NCBI GenBank assembly: GCA_024811115.1
Contig: JAKOGH010000898.1
Span: 1-64,000 of the forward strand
DNA from: Terana coerulea
Lineage: Eukaryota > Basidiomycota > Agaricomycetes > Polyporales > Phanerochaetaceae
Reading direction: 5' to 3'
DNA: 64,000 nt
How positions within the stretch are numbered: position 1 is the stretch's first letter; each line of letters starts with the position of its first letter. The notes under the pieces are model-generated. The model saw nothing but the letters and a program-made list of their open reading frames with translations. It was not told the DNA's origin and did not search any database. Positions 23,488-35,737 of the stretch are shown one piece after another. The position numbers and the translations under genes were made by a program.

Positions 23488-24850
23488 ATGCCAGCGCACG
23501 ACGTCCCTCTCGATATCACGTTCCTTGTGTCGATATGGCTTGAGGTGTGTACAAGGGTCGTCGGCGTGCCACCTGGCATTTACAGTATTTTCGTAGGCCC
23601 TCGTCTATGGATTCTTCCTGTGTCTGTTCTGCGCCTCTGTGTACATCAACTTGACGTTACGCAGGAACCAGGATGGTCACAGTAAGGTGAGTTCGCGCCA
23701 ACACGCCGCTTTGAAGCGCAATGCTCACTCGTGCTCCAGATCATGTTCGGCATTGGTTGCATTCTCTTCCTCATCGCAACGTTGCACGTCGGTAAGCCTG
23801 AGCCCCAAAACAGTGCATAATCCGCGATGTTCATGGTCATCTTACAGCGATGAACTGCTACCGCATGGTGGAGGCTTACGTTATTCGCCGTAACGAGCCT
23901 GGAGGACCGGCTGCTTACATCGGCAGACTCGCTCCTTGGGACCACGTCTTCAAGGACACTCTGTACGCGACCCAGGAGATTCTCGGAGATGCTGTCGCCG
24001 TAAGCACCGTTGCGTTTCTAGCATCCGGCGGTTTAGCTCACTCTACGCCAGATTTACCGTACCTGGGTCGTGTGGGGCAAGAACTGGAAGGCTGTTGCCA
24101 TTCCCTGCGCTCTCCTGGTTGTGAGCTTGGGTACGTACACGGTCATTTGTGTTTTGCGGCCGGGACCTTACACGCTTCACCAGTCTCTGGCTACTCCGTC
24201 TGCGGTCTCTACCCCACCGAGGACCCGAACGCGTCCGTGTTCGACCCCCGTCTCCTCCACTGGATCACCACCTTCTACGCCATCTCGGTCGTGCAGTCCG
24301 GCCTGACCACCGGTCTCATGGCGTTCAGGATCTGGCAGACCGACAAGCGGTCCGCGTCCTACCGCACCAACCGCGAGAGCAACCTGATGCCCATTCTGCG
24401 CATCCTGATCGAGTCCGCCGCGACGCAGTTCTTGGCCGAGGTCATCCTCCTCGCGCTCTACTCCGCCAACTACAACGCGCAGTACCTCCTGCTCGAGCTG
24501 GTCACTCCTCTTGTCGTGCGTTTCTTTACCCTCTTGTTCGTTGCACCGTTGCTCACGAGGGCGTATTTCAGGGCATCACCTTCAACGCCATCTCCGTCCG
24601 CATCGCCCTGCGCCAGTCCGAGGCTCTCCAGACCACCTCGCGCAGCTACGGCACGCACCACCACGTCACGGAAAACCAGGCCAACACCATCGGCTCCATC
24701 CCCATGCGCCCCATGCCCATCAGCATCAGCATCACCAAGGACGTCGAGGCCCACGGCGACCGGGGCAGCGACACCGCGGTCGAATACCCGTCGGACATGT
24801 ACGAGAGGAAGCAGAAGCACAGCGACGACGACATCGCCACCGTTCACTAA
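23488..24850 (+). CDS. basidiomycete seven-helix membrane protein, function unknown
   Basis: Seven exons (23488-23544, 23597-23686, 23740-23791, 23848-23999, 24052-24130, 24184-24515, 24572-24850) join in frame to 346 residues. Successive hydrophobic segments are visible: ALVYGFFLCLFCASVYI, MFGIGCILFLIATLHVAM, a DAVAIYRTWVVW stretch, an AIPCALLVVSL stretch, ITTFYAISVVQSGLTTGLMA, and FLAEVILLALYSAN. A hydrophilic cytoplasmic tail of about 80 residues follows, rich in His, Asp and Lys. The layout resembles the large families of receptor-like integral membrane proteins in Agaricomycetes, whose roles are mostly undetermined. The GCC|intron|GTGCGT-type boundaries are all consistent. No function is claimed. 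Confidence 0.85.
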
Positions 24851-26300
24851 TCCCCCGCCAAAGCCAAAACTACTGCCTGTCGTTGCGTGTCGTCTTGGTT
24901 GGATTTATTTTTTGTGTACACCACCGTCGCTTTTGCTTTCTCTCCTTACACTTCCACTCGTTTAGCTCTGTATAGAATTGCTGTGCATTCGGTCACATCC
25001 TCTGGAACCTCTGGAAATTAATCGGACTCAATTGGAATACAAAGTTGTACCTGCTTCGCCGTGTGTGCCCTGCGACTGAATCCTGTCCGGGCTCTTCGTA
25101 CTGCCCCCGGTGCATATGCCGTCTGCGTGGCCCTCCCGCGATATTTTTTGGGGTCGCTGCCCGGGAGAGGCTGGATGCTGGCTTGTTGGATTGACGTTAT
25201 TGGCGCGGATCATCGACCCTCCCAACAGGCGAACTTCCACCGTGAAGTGAGATTAGAATTCTGGCATTTACGTCCGTGGAACCCGCCGCGCCACGGGGGC
25301 CAAGCCGCGTCCCAGCCTGGCGAGTGCCCCCGACGATCCGCTCCCCCGACGCGGCGCGCGGCGCATCTCGCACCCACTACCACCGCAATATTGGGGCCAC
25401 GGGCCACGGCGACGGCGCACGCACCCTGAAACGCGCTGCACGAGGGCGAGCCAGGGACGCTGATGGCAGCAATCGGGCGCGGCAGAAATGTTTTTTCTCG
25501 CTTTTGCATCAGAATCACAAAATTGCGGCCGTGGAGACATCATAAATGCCCCCGCGAGGCTCGAGGTGGTGGCGAGCCGTTTGATCACATCCGCGCCACG
25601 GGCAGGGGCTGGCCCTGCAGGCCCGTGAGTTGCCGACGCCGCGACGGTAAGGGTCCGTGGTGCCATGGCAGCGCACGCGCCGCGCGAGAGGGCGGGGACA
25701 AGGTGCTCGACGGTGGGAGACGAAGACAGGGTATACCCAATGCCAGAGGGCTATGAAACGCAAAGTACAAGGCGCGAAGCCGTCGCGCCAGACGCTGCGC
25801 ACCGCCTGACCCCCATGTGCGATTCCCTCCGTGCAGGGACTTCAGGCAGAGCTGAGGCTCCTCCGTATCACCAGCCCAGGCCGGTGGCTGCTTCCCCACG
25901 GCCTCGCGTAATCAGAATCACGACGTAGGGGGGATAGAATTGCGGCTAGCCTTTCGAGAAACAAGGTGCCTTCCAGCCCTGGCACGAATCCGGCACGTCG
26001 TTTGTGTGTGAGGACGCCGCCGAGCGCTTATCGCGAGCCTAGCACAGGAGCGCCTGAGCTAACCTACGACGCGCGAGACAGCCTGCCCGTTGCTCGAAGC
26101 GGCGAGCAGAGGCCTTCTGCTGGGGACCCGCGGCGTCGCGTGGTCGATACAAGCGATGTGCGAGCGCGTCGGAGTGACGAGAACGGTTAGCCTTCCGATG
26201 TGGTGGACGTGAACTGCCCGCTTCTCGCGACTGTTGGCCTGATAGTCGACTTTGATGAGACCGCGGATTAGTCGCCGCGGGGTCCCATTCAGATATTCCG
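24851..26300. other. intergenic, GC-rich, no gene seen
   Basis: 3' flank of the membrane-protein gene and upstream region of the nitronate monooxygenase gene. Overlapping shadow frames only. Confidence 0.45.
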
Positions 26301-26307
26301 CCGTGCC

Positions 26308-26315
26308 TATAAGAC
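26308..26315 (+). promoter_or_regulatory. TATA-like element of the nitronate monooxygenase gene
   Basis: CTATAAGA, about 92 nt upstream of the ATG at 26407, in a plausible core-promoter position. Confidence 0.45.
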
Positions 26316-26406
26316 CGGCACGCAGTGCTCGCGGTCGCTCAGTGTCTCGTTCCTTTTCCACCGCCAACCAAATCCTTTCCTCCACGCTCGTTCCAGTCTC
26401 TTCAGT

Positions 26407-27655
26407 ATGCAGGCCATCAACACCAAACTCACCCAGCTCTTGAGTGCGTACCTTCTCGGTGCTCGTGCTCGCTTCCATGCTGACAGTCTTCCCACCGCAG
26501 ACCTCAAGACCCCCATTATCGCAGCGCCCATGGCGTTTGCTTCCACGGCTGACCTCGCCGCAGCCGTCTCGGGCAAGGGTGGCTTTGGTATGATTGGTGC
26601 TGGTGCGTATTCCCCAGTTCGTAGTGCGGATGTCGAGATGTTCATGGGCCGGGTCTTCAGGATTCGACACCTCCGAGCAGCTCAGGACTTCGCTCCGCTC
26701 CGCGCGCAAGACGCTGAAGATCGCCGACGACGCGGTCCTCCCCGTCGGCGTCGGTCTGCTCGGCTGGATCCTCGACATGACCGAAGCGTCTGAGGACCCC
26801 CGTATTCCCACCATCCTCGAAGAGAAGGTTGCCGCCGTCTGGTTCGCCTTCGGCAACGACTTGTACAAGTACATCCAGGCCGTCCGGGACTTCGACGCGA
26901 AGCGCGAGCACAAGACCAAGATCTTCTGCTGCGTCAACTCCGTCGCTGAGGCCATGCGTGCCGCCAATGAGTGGAAGGTCGACATCCTGGTCGTTCAGGG
27001 TTAGTGCTGCTGTTGGCGGGTTTTGTGTCGTCTGCTAATCTGAATGGATGAATAGGTGTCGAGGCTGGTGGACACGGAAGCTCCCACTCCCCTCCCCTCT
27101 TCAACTTCGTCCCTGCTGTCCGCAAGGCCCTCCCCAACACGCCCATCGTCGCCGCGGGGGGTGTCGCGACCGGATCGCAGGTCGCCGGTCTGCTCACGAT
27201 GGGCGCCGACGGCGTCGTCCTCGGCACGCGCTTCCTCTTCACGCCCGAGTGCTGCTACACGGACCAGATGAAGTACGCGCTCGTGAACTCGACCTGGGAG
27301 TCGACCGAGCGCAGCAACGCGTACGACCAGGCGTTCGGCACGGACTTCTGGCCGTCGCACGTCGACGGCCGCGCGATCTGCACCGAACGAGCTGATGAAG
27401 GACTACAAGGCCGGCCTGCCGCTCGAGCAGCGCATCGAAAACTTCAAGGAGGCGACCGCCGCTGGAAAGGACACTCACCTCATCATGTGGGCGGGTGTCG
27501 GCGTCGCCCAGACTAACAATATCCAACCTGCGGCTGTACGTGTCTCGCCTGTCCTTCCGTGTTCCGTTTGCTGACAATTGTACAGTCGATCCTCGGAAGA
27601 GATTCACAACGAGACCGTCCAGAGCCTGCATCAAACCACACTCCTTTTCAAGTGA
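26407..27655 (+). CDS. nitronate monooxygenase (2-nitropropane dioxygenase family)
   Basis: Exons 26407-26443, 26501-26602, 26661-26999 and 27056-about 27537 plus a last exon ending at TGA 27653-27655. The FMN-dependent TIM-barrel family is recognised from TPIIAAPMAFAST near the N-terminus, GKGGFGMIGAG, VEAGGHGSSHSP, TPIVAAGGVATGSQV and GADGVVLGTRFLF. These enzymes oxidise alkyl nitronates such as propionate-3-nitronate to carbonyl plus nitrite, a detoxification step. The frame breaks by one extra base near 27389 (after GRAIC) and again near 27596 in the last exon. On both sides the protein stays recognisable (ELMKDYKAGLPLEQRIENF and later IHNETVQSLHQ). An alternative acceptor ending GGAAGAG would avoid the second break. 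Sequencing indels are the likeliest cause; a pseudogene cannot be excluded. Confidence 0.85.
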
Positions 27656-29123
27656 GGGTTGCTGGCTCGTGTATGAAGTGAAGAAGGAAGTTAACCGAGT
27701 TGTTGTTTTATCTAGCGTTGGGTCGGTGACTCGGAATGTACTTAACTATGCCCGTGTAATATTTGGTCGCTCGTAATCGGATTTTTCTGGAGCTTTTGGA
27801 TACCCCTCATCTTGACCTGCGTGACGAATCGGTGTGAAGTCGTCGGCGAGCTCGAAGAGGAAGGTGGGCGCATCAGTCCCGGGGTAGGTCCCGTTGACGT
27901 CAGTTCCGGGTTTGTGGCGCTTAGCCGACGTCGGGTCGGCGACCTACGACGCCTCCGCGGGAAATCCAGGTCTTCGTGCAAATTGCACCCGGCTTTTCAT
28001 GTGAGCAGCGTAGCTCTTCTTCCGATGCACTCGTTCCTTCCAGAAATTTGCGGGAAAGGGCTGGCATGCACCTTCCGTCGATGGACCTCGTAAGGATTGG
28101 TGAGCACGCCTTGACAGCCAGCAAACGAATACTTGAGACTGATGCTCCGCATGACAGTACATGTTATCGGTCCCAGAACTCGGCTTTGCGAGACGGGACG
28201 ACAGGAAACCAATCCACTAGCCTGAACAGACCGGTGTTGTCCTCGCTAGCCTGGCTCCCTTGACATGCATATGAACAACACCGGACTTCTCAGAATGAGT
28301 GCGACCGTCATCCTGGCCTGGTCGCGGATCATGCAACCTGTGGCTTGGGTACGACAGCAAAGCCCCGAAAAACAAGGACTACAGCAACGCGCACCGATTT
28401 GTTAATCCCCACGGCCCGTCTGCCACGCTTTGCAAGGCTCGCCGTCCCAGGCACGTTCTCAGGGATCCGTTCGGGAGCTGCTTGGGCTGCTGCAGATGAG
28501 GTGCGGACAATGAAGACCACCGCGGGTTATATACCGCACAGCGACCCTATTGTTGGAATCCATCATTTCCCGAGGAGAAGGGCGCATCAGCGTTTTGAGA
28601 TAATGCCTTCCATAACCGTCTTGCCGTCTACATTCCTTGCATGTATGTCAGTATGACTGGCGAACATGCATTCCCATAGGGCGACGCAGCCGCGTGCTAT
28701 GCTTCTACGTACGCAGGCGCTCTCGACATGGCTGTTGTGACTCGGGCCCCAGAACTGCTTCAACGTTCTTGACTAATGGCGACTGCGCGGAACATGCGAA
28801 CGCGGATCGCCTGCGGTCGGCCTCCCTGCTCAAGCAGCCCACAGTGCGTTGCATTACATAACATGGCGGCGAATAAGTAACCGTTCGACGCTCGCCATTG
28901 TTTGACTAAGTAACCGGCGCATAGCAGGCATCAGCGGGCACGAGATAGACGACGCAAGACAAAGGCACGGGCTGAACGTTCAGATGTCCATTGCGTAGTC
29001 TTCCGAGGGAACGAAATATTATTAGCCGGCACGCATAGCGAGCGTGATTATACTTTATAATGGGGGTATCCCTGTCTAGCAAAGCAAAGCGGCTCCTGCA
29101 CCTGCACCCTTCCGTATGCGACT
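27656..29123. other. intergenic between convergent nitronate monooxygenase and GT61 genes
   Basis: No gene supported; short unassigned open frames on both strands. Confidence 0.45.
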
Positions 29124-30983
29124 CTAGTCGTCAGCCTCGTCGGAGAGGGACAGTCGCTGGACGACTATTTGAGCAACAAGAGCGCCGTCGATAGGAATCT
29201 CGTTGCCCTGGAAGCCCTCGGGGTACGCGACTGGAGGAACGTCGGGGCGCGTGAATGCTCTAACAGTTGGAACAGAACAATTAGAACAAGTGAGGACGCT
29301 GTCTGGCGGGCGCACGCACCTGTCTCCCCAGAAACCATAGTGCACCATGCCTAACGCACGAGACGTGTACTCGTAATCGTGGGCAAAGCCACCGGGGAAG
29401 AAGAACTCCATGACGGTCGACCTCGGTGTGGGGCGCATCCACAACAGCGACGTCAAACCGTTACCGTGCACACCCATCATGATCTACATTGTAATGCCCA
29501 TCAGTGTTTGCGGAGGTGGAGGCAAGTCAATGTGCTTACTGTGGTTCGACCAGCCAACACCATCTGCTCAGCGCGAGACATCTTGTCCATACTGACGACA
29601 TTGACCTCGAAGCCATGGTTATCCCTAAGCTTGTACAGCTCCTCAACGAGCCGCTCATGGTGCTCCTGGATCAGCATACGGCGACCCCATCCTTGACGCG
29701 AGATATACGTGATCACAGGAGTTTGGTCTCCGTAATTGGAGATGGCGCCGGTGGTCAGACCCGCAGCGCCGACGACGCTGTTGCGGATCGGCGCCCACCA
29801 GTTCACGCTGCCGGGCAAGGCGAAGGCATTTGCGGCGGTGCGCTGGGTCCTCAGGAAGATGTGCCCGTGGATGGCGGCCGGCGCGGTCGGCGATGATGGA
29901 GCGGTCGAACACGTAGGTGTGTCCAGAATTCGCGCGCTCCTTCCAATCGTCCATAAACTCCATGGTGATTGACGGGAAAGCGTTGAATAGAACCCATTGG
30001 TTCATGGCGGCGTAATCCCGCCAGTTGGCTGCATCGATACGCGTCATAAGCATTCGACGCGGCGATGGGAGGTCGGTCTCTCCACTGGGAGGTATTGAAG
30101 GGTCCAGGGAGGAGTACGTTCTCCAGAAACCAAAGATGAGCTCTGCAGACCAATGGTAGTAGTGCGTAATGCTACATCGTGTCAATGCAAGGAAGGAAAT
30201 CTGGTCGGTATGTGGGACTCACAATTGTCTTGGATCGTTGACTACCCACTGTCAAGTGATCAGGGATTGATACGCTTAGGACAGATGCAAGAGCGTACCG
30301 TAACACCGTCTAACCGTTCAGCTTGTGTACCAAGCAGCTTCCGGGCCTGCTCCTGGAGTGACGACTCGCATGTCCTTGTCCGTTGGTAGACGTTTGAGTT
30401 CATCGGCGGGACCGCTCGTTAGGAAGATACCGCTGGAAATGACGAGCTTCAGATCCGGGACTTCCTCCGCGTTGTCTGTTACAACGTAGAACGTTCCGTT
30501 CTTGAAGTACAGTCTGTCAAACATCGTCCATCCTGGAAAGCCAGATAAGTTACATGAGCGCCATATTTCATAGTAGTGCCGTCATGCTTCGCGACAGCCC
30601 GAGTGGTACGCGACTGCCCATTGAAGACAGCGAACGGACCTGGAGAGCCCGTGGCTGTGGTCCGCGCCGACCAAAGAGCAGACCGAGTAGGAACATCGAG
30701 TACTAGTACTCACCGGGTACATGTGCCACAATCTCCGTCTTTGGCACTTGTCCCATTCCCCAAACTATTGGTGCGCTCGAGCTCCTGCAACGAGAACTTC
30801 GACTCCAGCGTGACGGGCGCGACATCTTCCGCCGGCTCTCCAAAGTACGAGTTCGAGCCGTATTCGCGCAAGGTCTGAGACGGAGAACGACGGCGTGTCG
30901 TATGTTGTCGGGAATGTGAGGAGGAAGACGAGCAAGCCTCCCAGCAGGAATATCTCTCGGACGGTTGGAACGAAGGACGGCAT
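29124..30983 (-). CDS. GT61-family glycosyltransferase (type II membrane protein), with frame breaks
   Basis: The product starts with a short cytoplasmic tail and one hydrophobic signal anchor (IFLLGGLLVFLLTF), as expected for a Golgi type II enzyme. The catalytic part follows the GT61/DUF563 pattern: HYYHWSAELIFGFW, WWAPIRNSVVGAAGL, VITYISRQGWGRRM, then MMGVHGNGLTSLLWM and VMEFFFPGGFAHDYEY near the C-terminus. Clear introns lie at 30713-30533, before ATTACGCACTACTAC, before ATCATGATGGG, and before the last exon. Relatives transfer xylose or GlcNAc; the specificity here is unknown. Four one-base frame breaks occur at about 30880, 30770, 30360 and 29880. Conserved protein continues after each, so either an error-prone assembly or a young pseudogene is possible. 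Confidence 0.8.
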
Positions 30984-31975
30984 GGCTTTATGATGACGCC
31001 TGGCGTCGGGAGGGCATGAGTCGAGTCCGAGCTACGGGGGCTCTCACGATTCGTGAGCGTTCAAGAGGACTTGGCGAAGCAATGGGATGCTCTTGGCGGT
31101 GTACAGCCAATATCCAGCAAAAGAGAAGGTGGGAGGGAGGAGAGAAGGGAGAACAGGCGCTAATCAATGTGTATGCCTGTGGGCGTTCTCCTTTGACGAC
31201 CTGTTCTCTCCTTCGCTCCTCCACCGTACCCTCGAACGCGTGAATAACGGGCTGCCATGCCCGCACTACTCGCAGTGGGTGATTGAATGTAACGACATAC
31301 TTGGTTATATTTGGTACTTAGCGCAAGTCATCCAGTTCACGCTTGGTACCCTGCTGTCTTAGCAAAACCGCTAACTCCTATAGGGCTATATCGTTAACGT
31401 TGTCGTGGCTTGACCTTGAAAGTATTCGACGTGAACAAAAGAACACCATCTGCTCGGGATAGTCTGCACTCACTGGCTCGAAAGACTTTTGTACAGTGGA
31501 GCGAGGGGCAGTGTGATCACGGTGCGTCGCGACATTTTGCAACGTGCCTTCATTTACTTGAGAAACACCAGTCACAGGAAGACATCCATGTTGTTTTCCG
31601 AGTGCTAGTGCAGCTCGCGTATCTTGAATTTCCATCCAAACTGTTCTCATATCAATGTACCTTGCAGGCTGTGTGCCGGTTGAAGGTGACGCGCGTCGCT
31701 GCCGAGAGCTTGCAGCCACAAGCATCAATGTAGCATCAATGCGCAGACACTGGCTTCACGATCACATACACGAAAATACTTACGGCCGACTCGGAAGAGC
31801 GTCGTGAGCCTCCAAACCTTGGCTGTGGCTCGTTGCTTACGTTGCTGCTACGGCAACACGGTCTCATGGCGGCGACACTCCTTCGCAAGTAGCTCGACTA
31901 TCTACCCTAGGCACTGATGCGCGGCGGCATCTCATGCTCTTGTTGACCTGCGCAAATCAGTGATGGGCCAAAATC
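30984..31975. other. intergenic between divergent GT61 and monooxygenase B genes
   Basis: Promoter region for both neighbours. No further gene seen. Confidence 0.45.
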
Positions 31976-31983
31976 TATATAAG
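31976..31983 (+). promoter_or_regulatory. TATA box of monooxygenase B
   Basis: TATATAAG 75 nt upstream of the ATG at 32058. Confidence 0.6.
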
Positions 31984-32057
31984 CAGGCAATGTCCAAGTC
32001 TATGGGATAGCCCCGCCAAGACTCAGAAACCTCCTCTACATTGACAACTATTCAAAC

Positions 32058-33875
32058 ATGTCCTCGGCTACTCCACAGCTCGACATTGCTATCATCGGCG
32101 GAGGCATTTGTGGCCTCACTCTGGCTGCTGCCCTTGCCAAGCGAGGCGTGAAAGCCCAGATCTATGAAGCAGCCGTACGTACTCTTGCTTGTCTCTTCCG
32201 AGGGTGATTATTCTTACCAATCGATTCCCAGGCGAAGTTTGGTGAAGTTGGAGCCAGCATAGGAGTTGGTATGCTTCTCGATGTTATGTATGGTGAACTC
32301 TACTGAAAACATCCTGGAACAGGCGCAAATGCCCTCAACATTCTGGAAGAGATTGGAGTGTACGACGACATCAAGAAGATGATGCCTGGCGGCGCCAAAG
32401 GAAACGTTCAGAGTGCTCGTTGCATCTCTGCAGCCAACCATGAGCATATTGCCACTGTAAGCCCTTTTCCTTTACTTTTTTTGTTGCCATAGCTAAGGAT
32501 GGTTCACGTGAATCAGCTGTCCTTCCCGCCTGCGGCTGGGCTTCTAAGGTACGTACGCGGTCCGATTCTCTTTCATGCCGCGATAGCTAGCTAACCCGGC
32601 GTTTCTCAACAACAGGTCCAAGCTGCTCGAAATACTCGTTGGGCACGTTGATCCTGCGTACACGCACTTCAAGAAGCGATGTGTCGCGATCACACCGACC
32701 AACGGCGGAAGCAAGGCGTACACCATTGGCTTCGCGGACGGGATGACCGCAGAGGCCGACATTGTGCTAGTCGCCAACGGGATCAAATCCTCTGTGCGGG
32801 GTGTGGTCTCCGGCTCGCAGGTCGCTGAGGACTCGGCCAACCCTGAGGAGACGGCGGCCGCTGTGCAGGACATTGCGTTCAGCAACACGGCATGTTACCG
32901 CGGCCTTGTTCCTCGCGCGCGTGCCGAAGCGGCAGGACTTGACGTGAGTCTTTGGGAGCATTTCACAGATGTCGTTGCAAGAAACAAGGTTCGTACATTG
33001 TGAAATTCACGTGATGAAACGAGCGGAGAGCCTAACAGCACCGCACCTTTATAGCATGTTGTCGTGATTCCGATAAACAACGGCGCACTGGTTCGTCTAT
33101 GCCCAGTTGTGATACGAAAATCACAGCTCACATGCGTCTTTGCTACGAACAGATAAATGTCGCTGCGTTCACGTCAGACCACTCCAAGACGCTGGGAGAG
33201 ATAGACGTTAACCCCACCGCGCCTGCCAGCCAGATTATTTCCACGGAAGAATTCTTGGCAGAATTCCCTTCGCCCGAGTTCAGCGACGAGGTCCGGGGGC
33301 TTCTCAAATGCATGGAAAATCCAGGAAAGTGGGACATCAACATCGTCCACCCGCACCTGAAGACGTACGCGAAGGGGAACGTGGCTTTGTTGGGCGACGC
33401 AGTGAGTCCCTCGCGATCAGCTCTACCGCATCGGCCCATAATTGACGAACGTCAAAGGCACATGGTATGGTTCCCCATCTCGGTGCAGGGGCGGCTCAGG
33501 GCATGGAAGATGCGTACTTGCTTGCCCATCTGCTGACGCATCCCCAGACAAACCTGGGGCAATGTCGAGGTGCGTCTAGGGCTTACTTGATATAGTTTAT
33601 GCGAGTAACTGAGTTGCTACACCGTTAATTTTGTGAAGCCCATTCTGCAAGTATACTCGGATGTTCGCCGCCCCCGCTCTCAGCGCATCTCTGACCTCGC
33701 CAACCAAGCCGGACGTATCCACGAAGGTTTCGGGCCCCGCGGCTTCACCAAGGAGGGTATGAAGGACGACTTCAGTGACCTTCAGTCTTGGATGCATGAA
33801 GCGTACATCTACCCCTTGAACAAGGATGTTGAAGAGGCGGAGAAGGTTCTCAAGGAGAAGGGGATCTTCGTGTAA
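32058..33875 (+). CDS. FAD-dependent monooxygenase B (salicylate hydroxylase-like), one-base frame break
   Basis: Nine exons: 32058-32174, 32232-32268, 32323-32456, 32517-32548, 32616-32988, 33055-33090, 33153-33401, 33458-33569 and 33639-33875. All but the eighth have the lengths expected from paralogue C (exon 3 differs by one codon). GGGICG FAD motif near residues 14-19; GDA|AHGM second FAD motif across an intron. The eighth exon is 112 nt instead of 111: a GGGG run at 33556-33559 shifts the frame between QTNL and the conserved NVE at the exon end. Use of an alternative acceptor inside the last exon would restore frame but drop about seven conserved residues. Apart from this the protein is intact at about 441 residues. 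Aromatic hydroxylation is inferred from family; the substrate is unknown. Confidence 0.88.
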
Positions 33876-34740
33876 GCTGCGGCGGCCAGAGCCCTGCTGG
33901 TTGAAATGAGCGTCACCTCACACTTTGGTGTATATTCAATGTAATTGTTTTTGTAACACCAGTTGAACACACCGTCCCTTTCCTCATCGTATTCATTTGT
34001 GCTTCATTGGGTGCTTAACGAAGGCTTTGTGGCGTCCCGTCGTTTACCTAAATTGAGCAAACGGCCTCCGAGTCGGGCGCGACTAGCTCGGCAAATATAG
34101 GCGCTTTGCGGTTTGCCCCCGACTGCCACATGGCAAGTCACTCGGATGTACTGGTCACCCCTCACTCCAAGTTGAAGTCTCCAACCCGTATGTTCTTGTA
34201 AGGCAACACTTATTGGAAGTCGAAACGGCGTGGACGGCAGTTCGGCAATTTTAGCAGTAAGCATGATGACGGTGTAGGTGCTGCGTAAGTCCTTCACAGC
34301 AGTATCGTGTGGAAAGGATGTCACTTCTGATATGCTGGCACAGTCAACACGATGAAGGCTTGGGGTAAATGGAGGGAAGTAAAGTGCGAAACGACTCGCG
34401 TATCTGTGATGACAGTATGCTGAGGTCAAACTCCCAGGCGAACAACTTGTCAAAGAGGCCCAAAACAAAGTGCCTTAATCTCTGGGTAGCTGATTTCATC
34501 CAGACGTCTTCTACGCAGCCTAATTCCTGATACTCTTGCTCTTCTGCGTAGCAGTTGATGGACACCAGTGGGAATACCTCTTACATTTACCCATATGGCA
34601 CGAAAGTAAGTATCGTACTTACCTTGAGCCCCTACCCAGTGATCCCCCGGTCTGAGTCGCCAGCTATATGTATGTTTGCTTAGCTCTGCTTGATACTCGT
34701 CCCCAGACCCCTCTCCGGGCTCTCCCGTCATTCGTGGCCT
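33876..34740. other. intergenic between monooxygenases B and C, first part
   Basis: No gene supported. It carries the second copy of the 18-mer TTGTGGCGTCCCGTCGTT (34027-34044) also present at 7261. Confidence 0.45.
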
Positions 34741-35405
34741 GTTTCGTCTTTCATTCTACCCGATTTAGCCCTCGCAGCCTCTGTCGTTATCCGACACGTT
34801 CCGAGCCAATCCTCCCGCTTTACTCGTCCCTCGCAGCCTCGGGCGGTGTCTGACCGATCAAGCCGCCCGTTCCCCGGGCCAATCCCATTTATTGTATTTA
34901 CGCACTTCGCTAGTTTCTGTTGCGTATATATCCCGGGTTTACTAGCATTGACCAGCCTCGCAGCGGACTAGTACTGGTACTCGCCCAACGCCATCCTCTC
35001 TCAACGTTCAACGCCACCCACCAAACGCCATCCTAGGCTGCTCCCTGGAGCGAAGCGAAGACGCCCCTTTCTCCCTTTCTGTCTGACCCGTCTTAACCCT
35101 CGGAGCTTCTGGCGATGTCTGGCGTTCCGTGGCCTGCCGCTTCTGTCAGTTTTAGGCAAGTATTTATGCGTCTCCCTGCTCTCTGGTGCATATATATACG
35201 ACTTGGCCCCTCCAGTGTGTACTGGCAAGCAGCGCTGTATATTCTATTTAATTTAATTACATTGCAGCCGTAATACTGTACTACGCTGGTTGTAGCTGTA
35301 GCTTCACCGCCGGCACCTTTGTATCAGACAGCCTCGCCCAACGCCACCCTAACCCAACGCCAGGCTAGGAGCCTCCCCAGAGCGAAGCGAAGGCGCCTCT
35401 GTATC
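34741..35405. repeat. degenerate tandem repeat, period about 350 bp, upstream of monooxygenase C
   Basis: CGCCCAACGCCA..CCTA/AACGCC followed by GGAGCGAAGCGAAGACGCC occurs at about 34982-35063. A similar block, CGCCCAACGCCACCCTAACC followed by AGAGCGAAGCGAAGGCGCC, occurs at about 35335-35398. Between them lie matching motifs: GTGCATATATATACG versus GTTGCGTATATATCCC, and two pyrimidine-rich segments with CCTCGCAGC/CCTCGGAGC. The two copies look like a diverged duplication. Confidence 0.6.
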
Positions 35406-35677
35406 ACTGTACTGTATCAAGTGAAGTCGGTCCGAGAAGATGCCAGGGGCGTTCTCCCAATATCAATAACCCTCTACAACTGTTCTGCCGAAGGTCATCG
35501 TCAGCACTTTGTGCTGTTTTCTGCGCATCGACAGTGGACACAGTGCTACGGGCACAGTACGTGCGCTTGTCAGTGTTTCTTCACCGTGAGCAACTAGACA
35601 CTGTAAGTTCGGCTAGTCGCCAACGATATTGATGCATATCTACATCCAGAACGTACGGTGATGTACACATCTCTGTC

Positions 35678-35685
35678 TATTTAAG
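35678..35685 (+). promoter_or_regulatory. TATA-like element of monooxygenase C
   Basis: TATTTAAG about 53-60 nt upstream of the ATG at 35738; monooxygenase B has a comparable element at a similar distance. Confidence 0.45.
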
Positions 35686-35737
35686 CTACCGACACGCAGC
35701 TGGATGAACCAAGACTCCCTCCCCTTCCCCTTGAATC

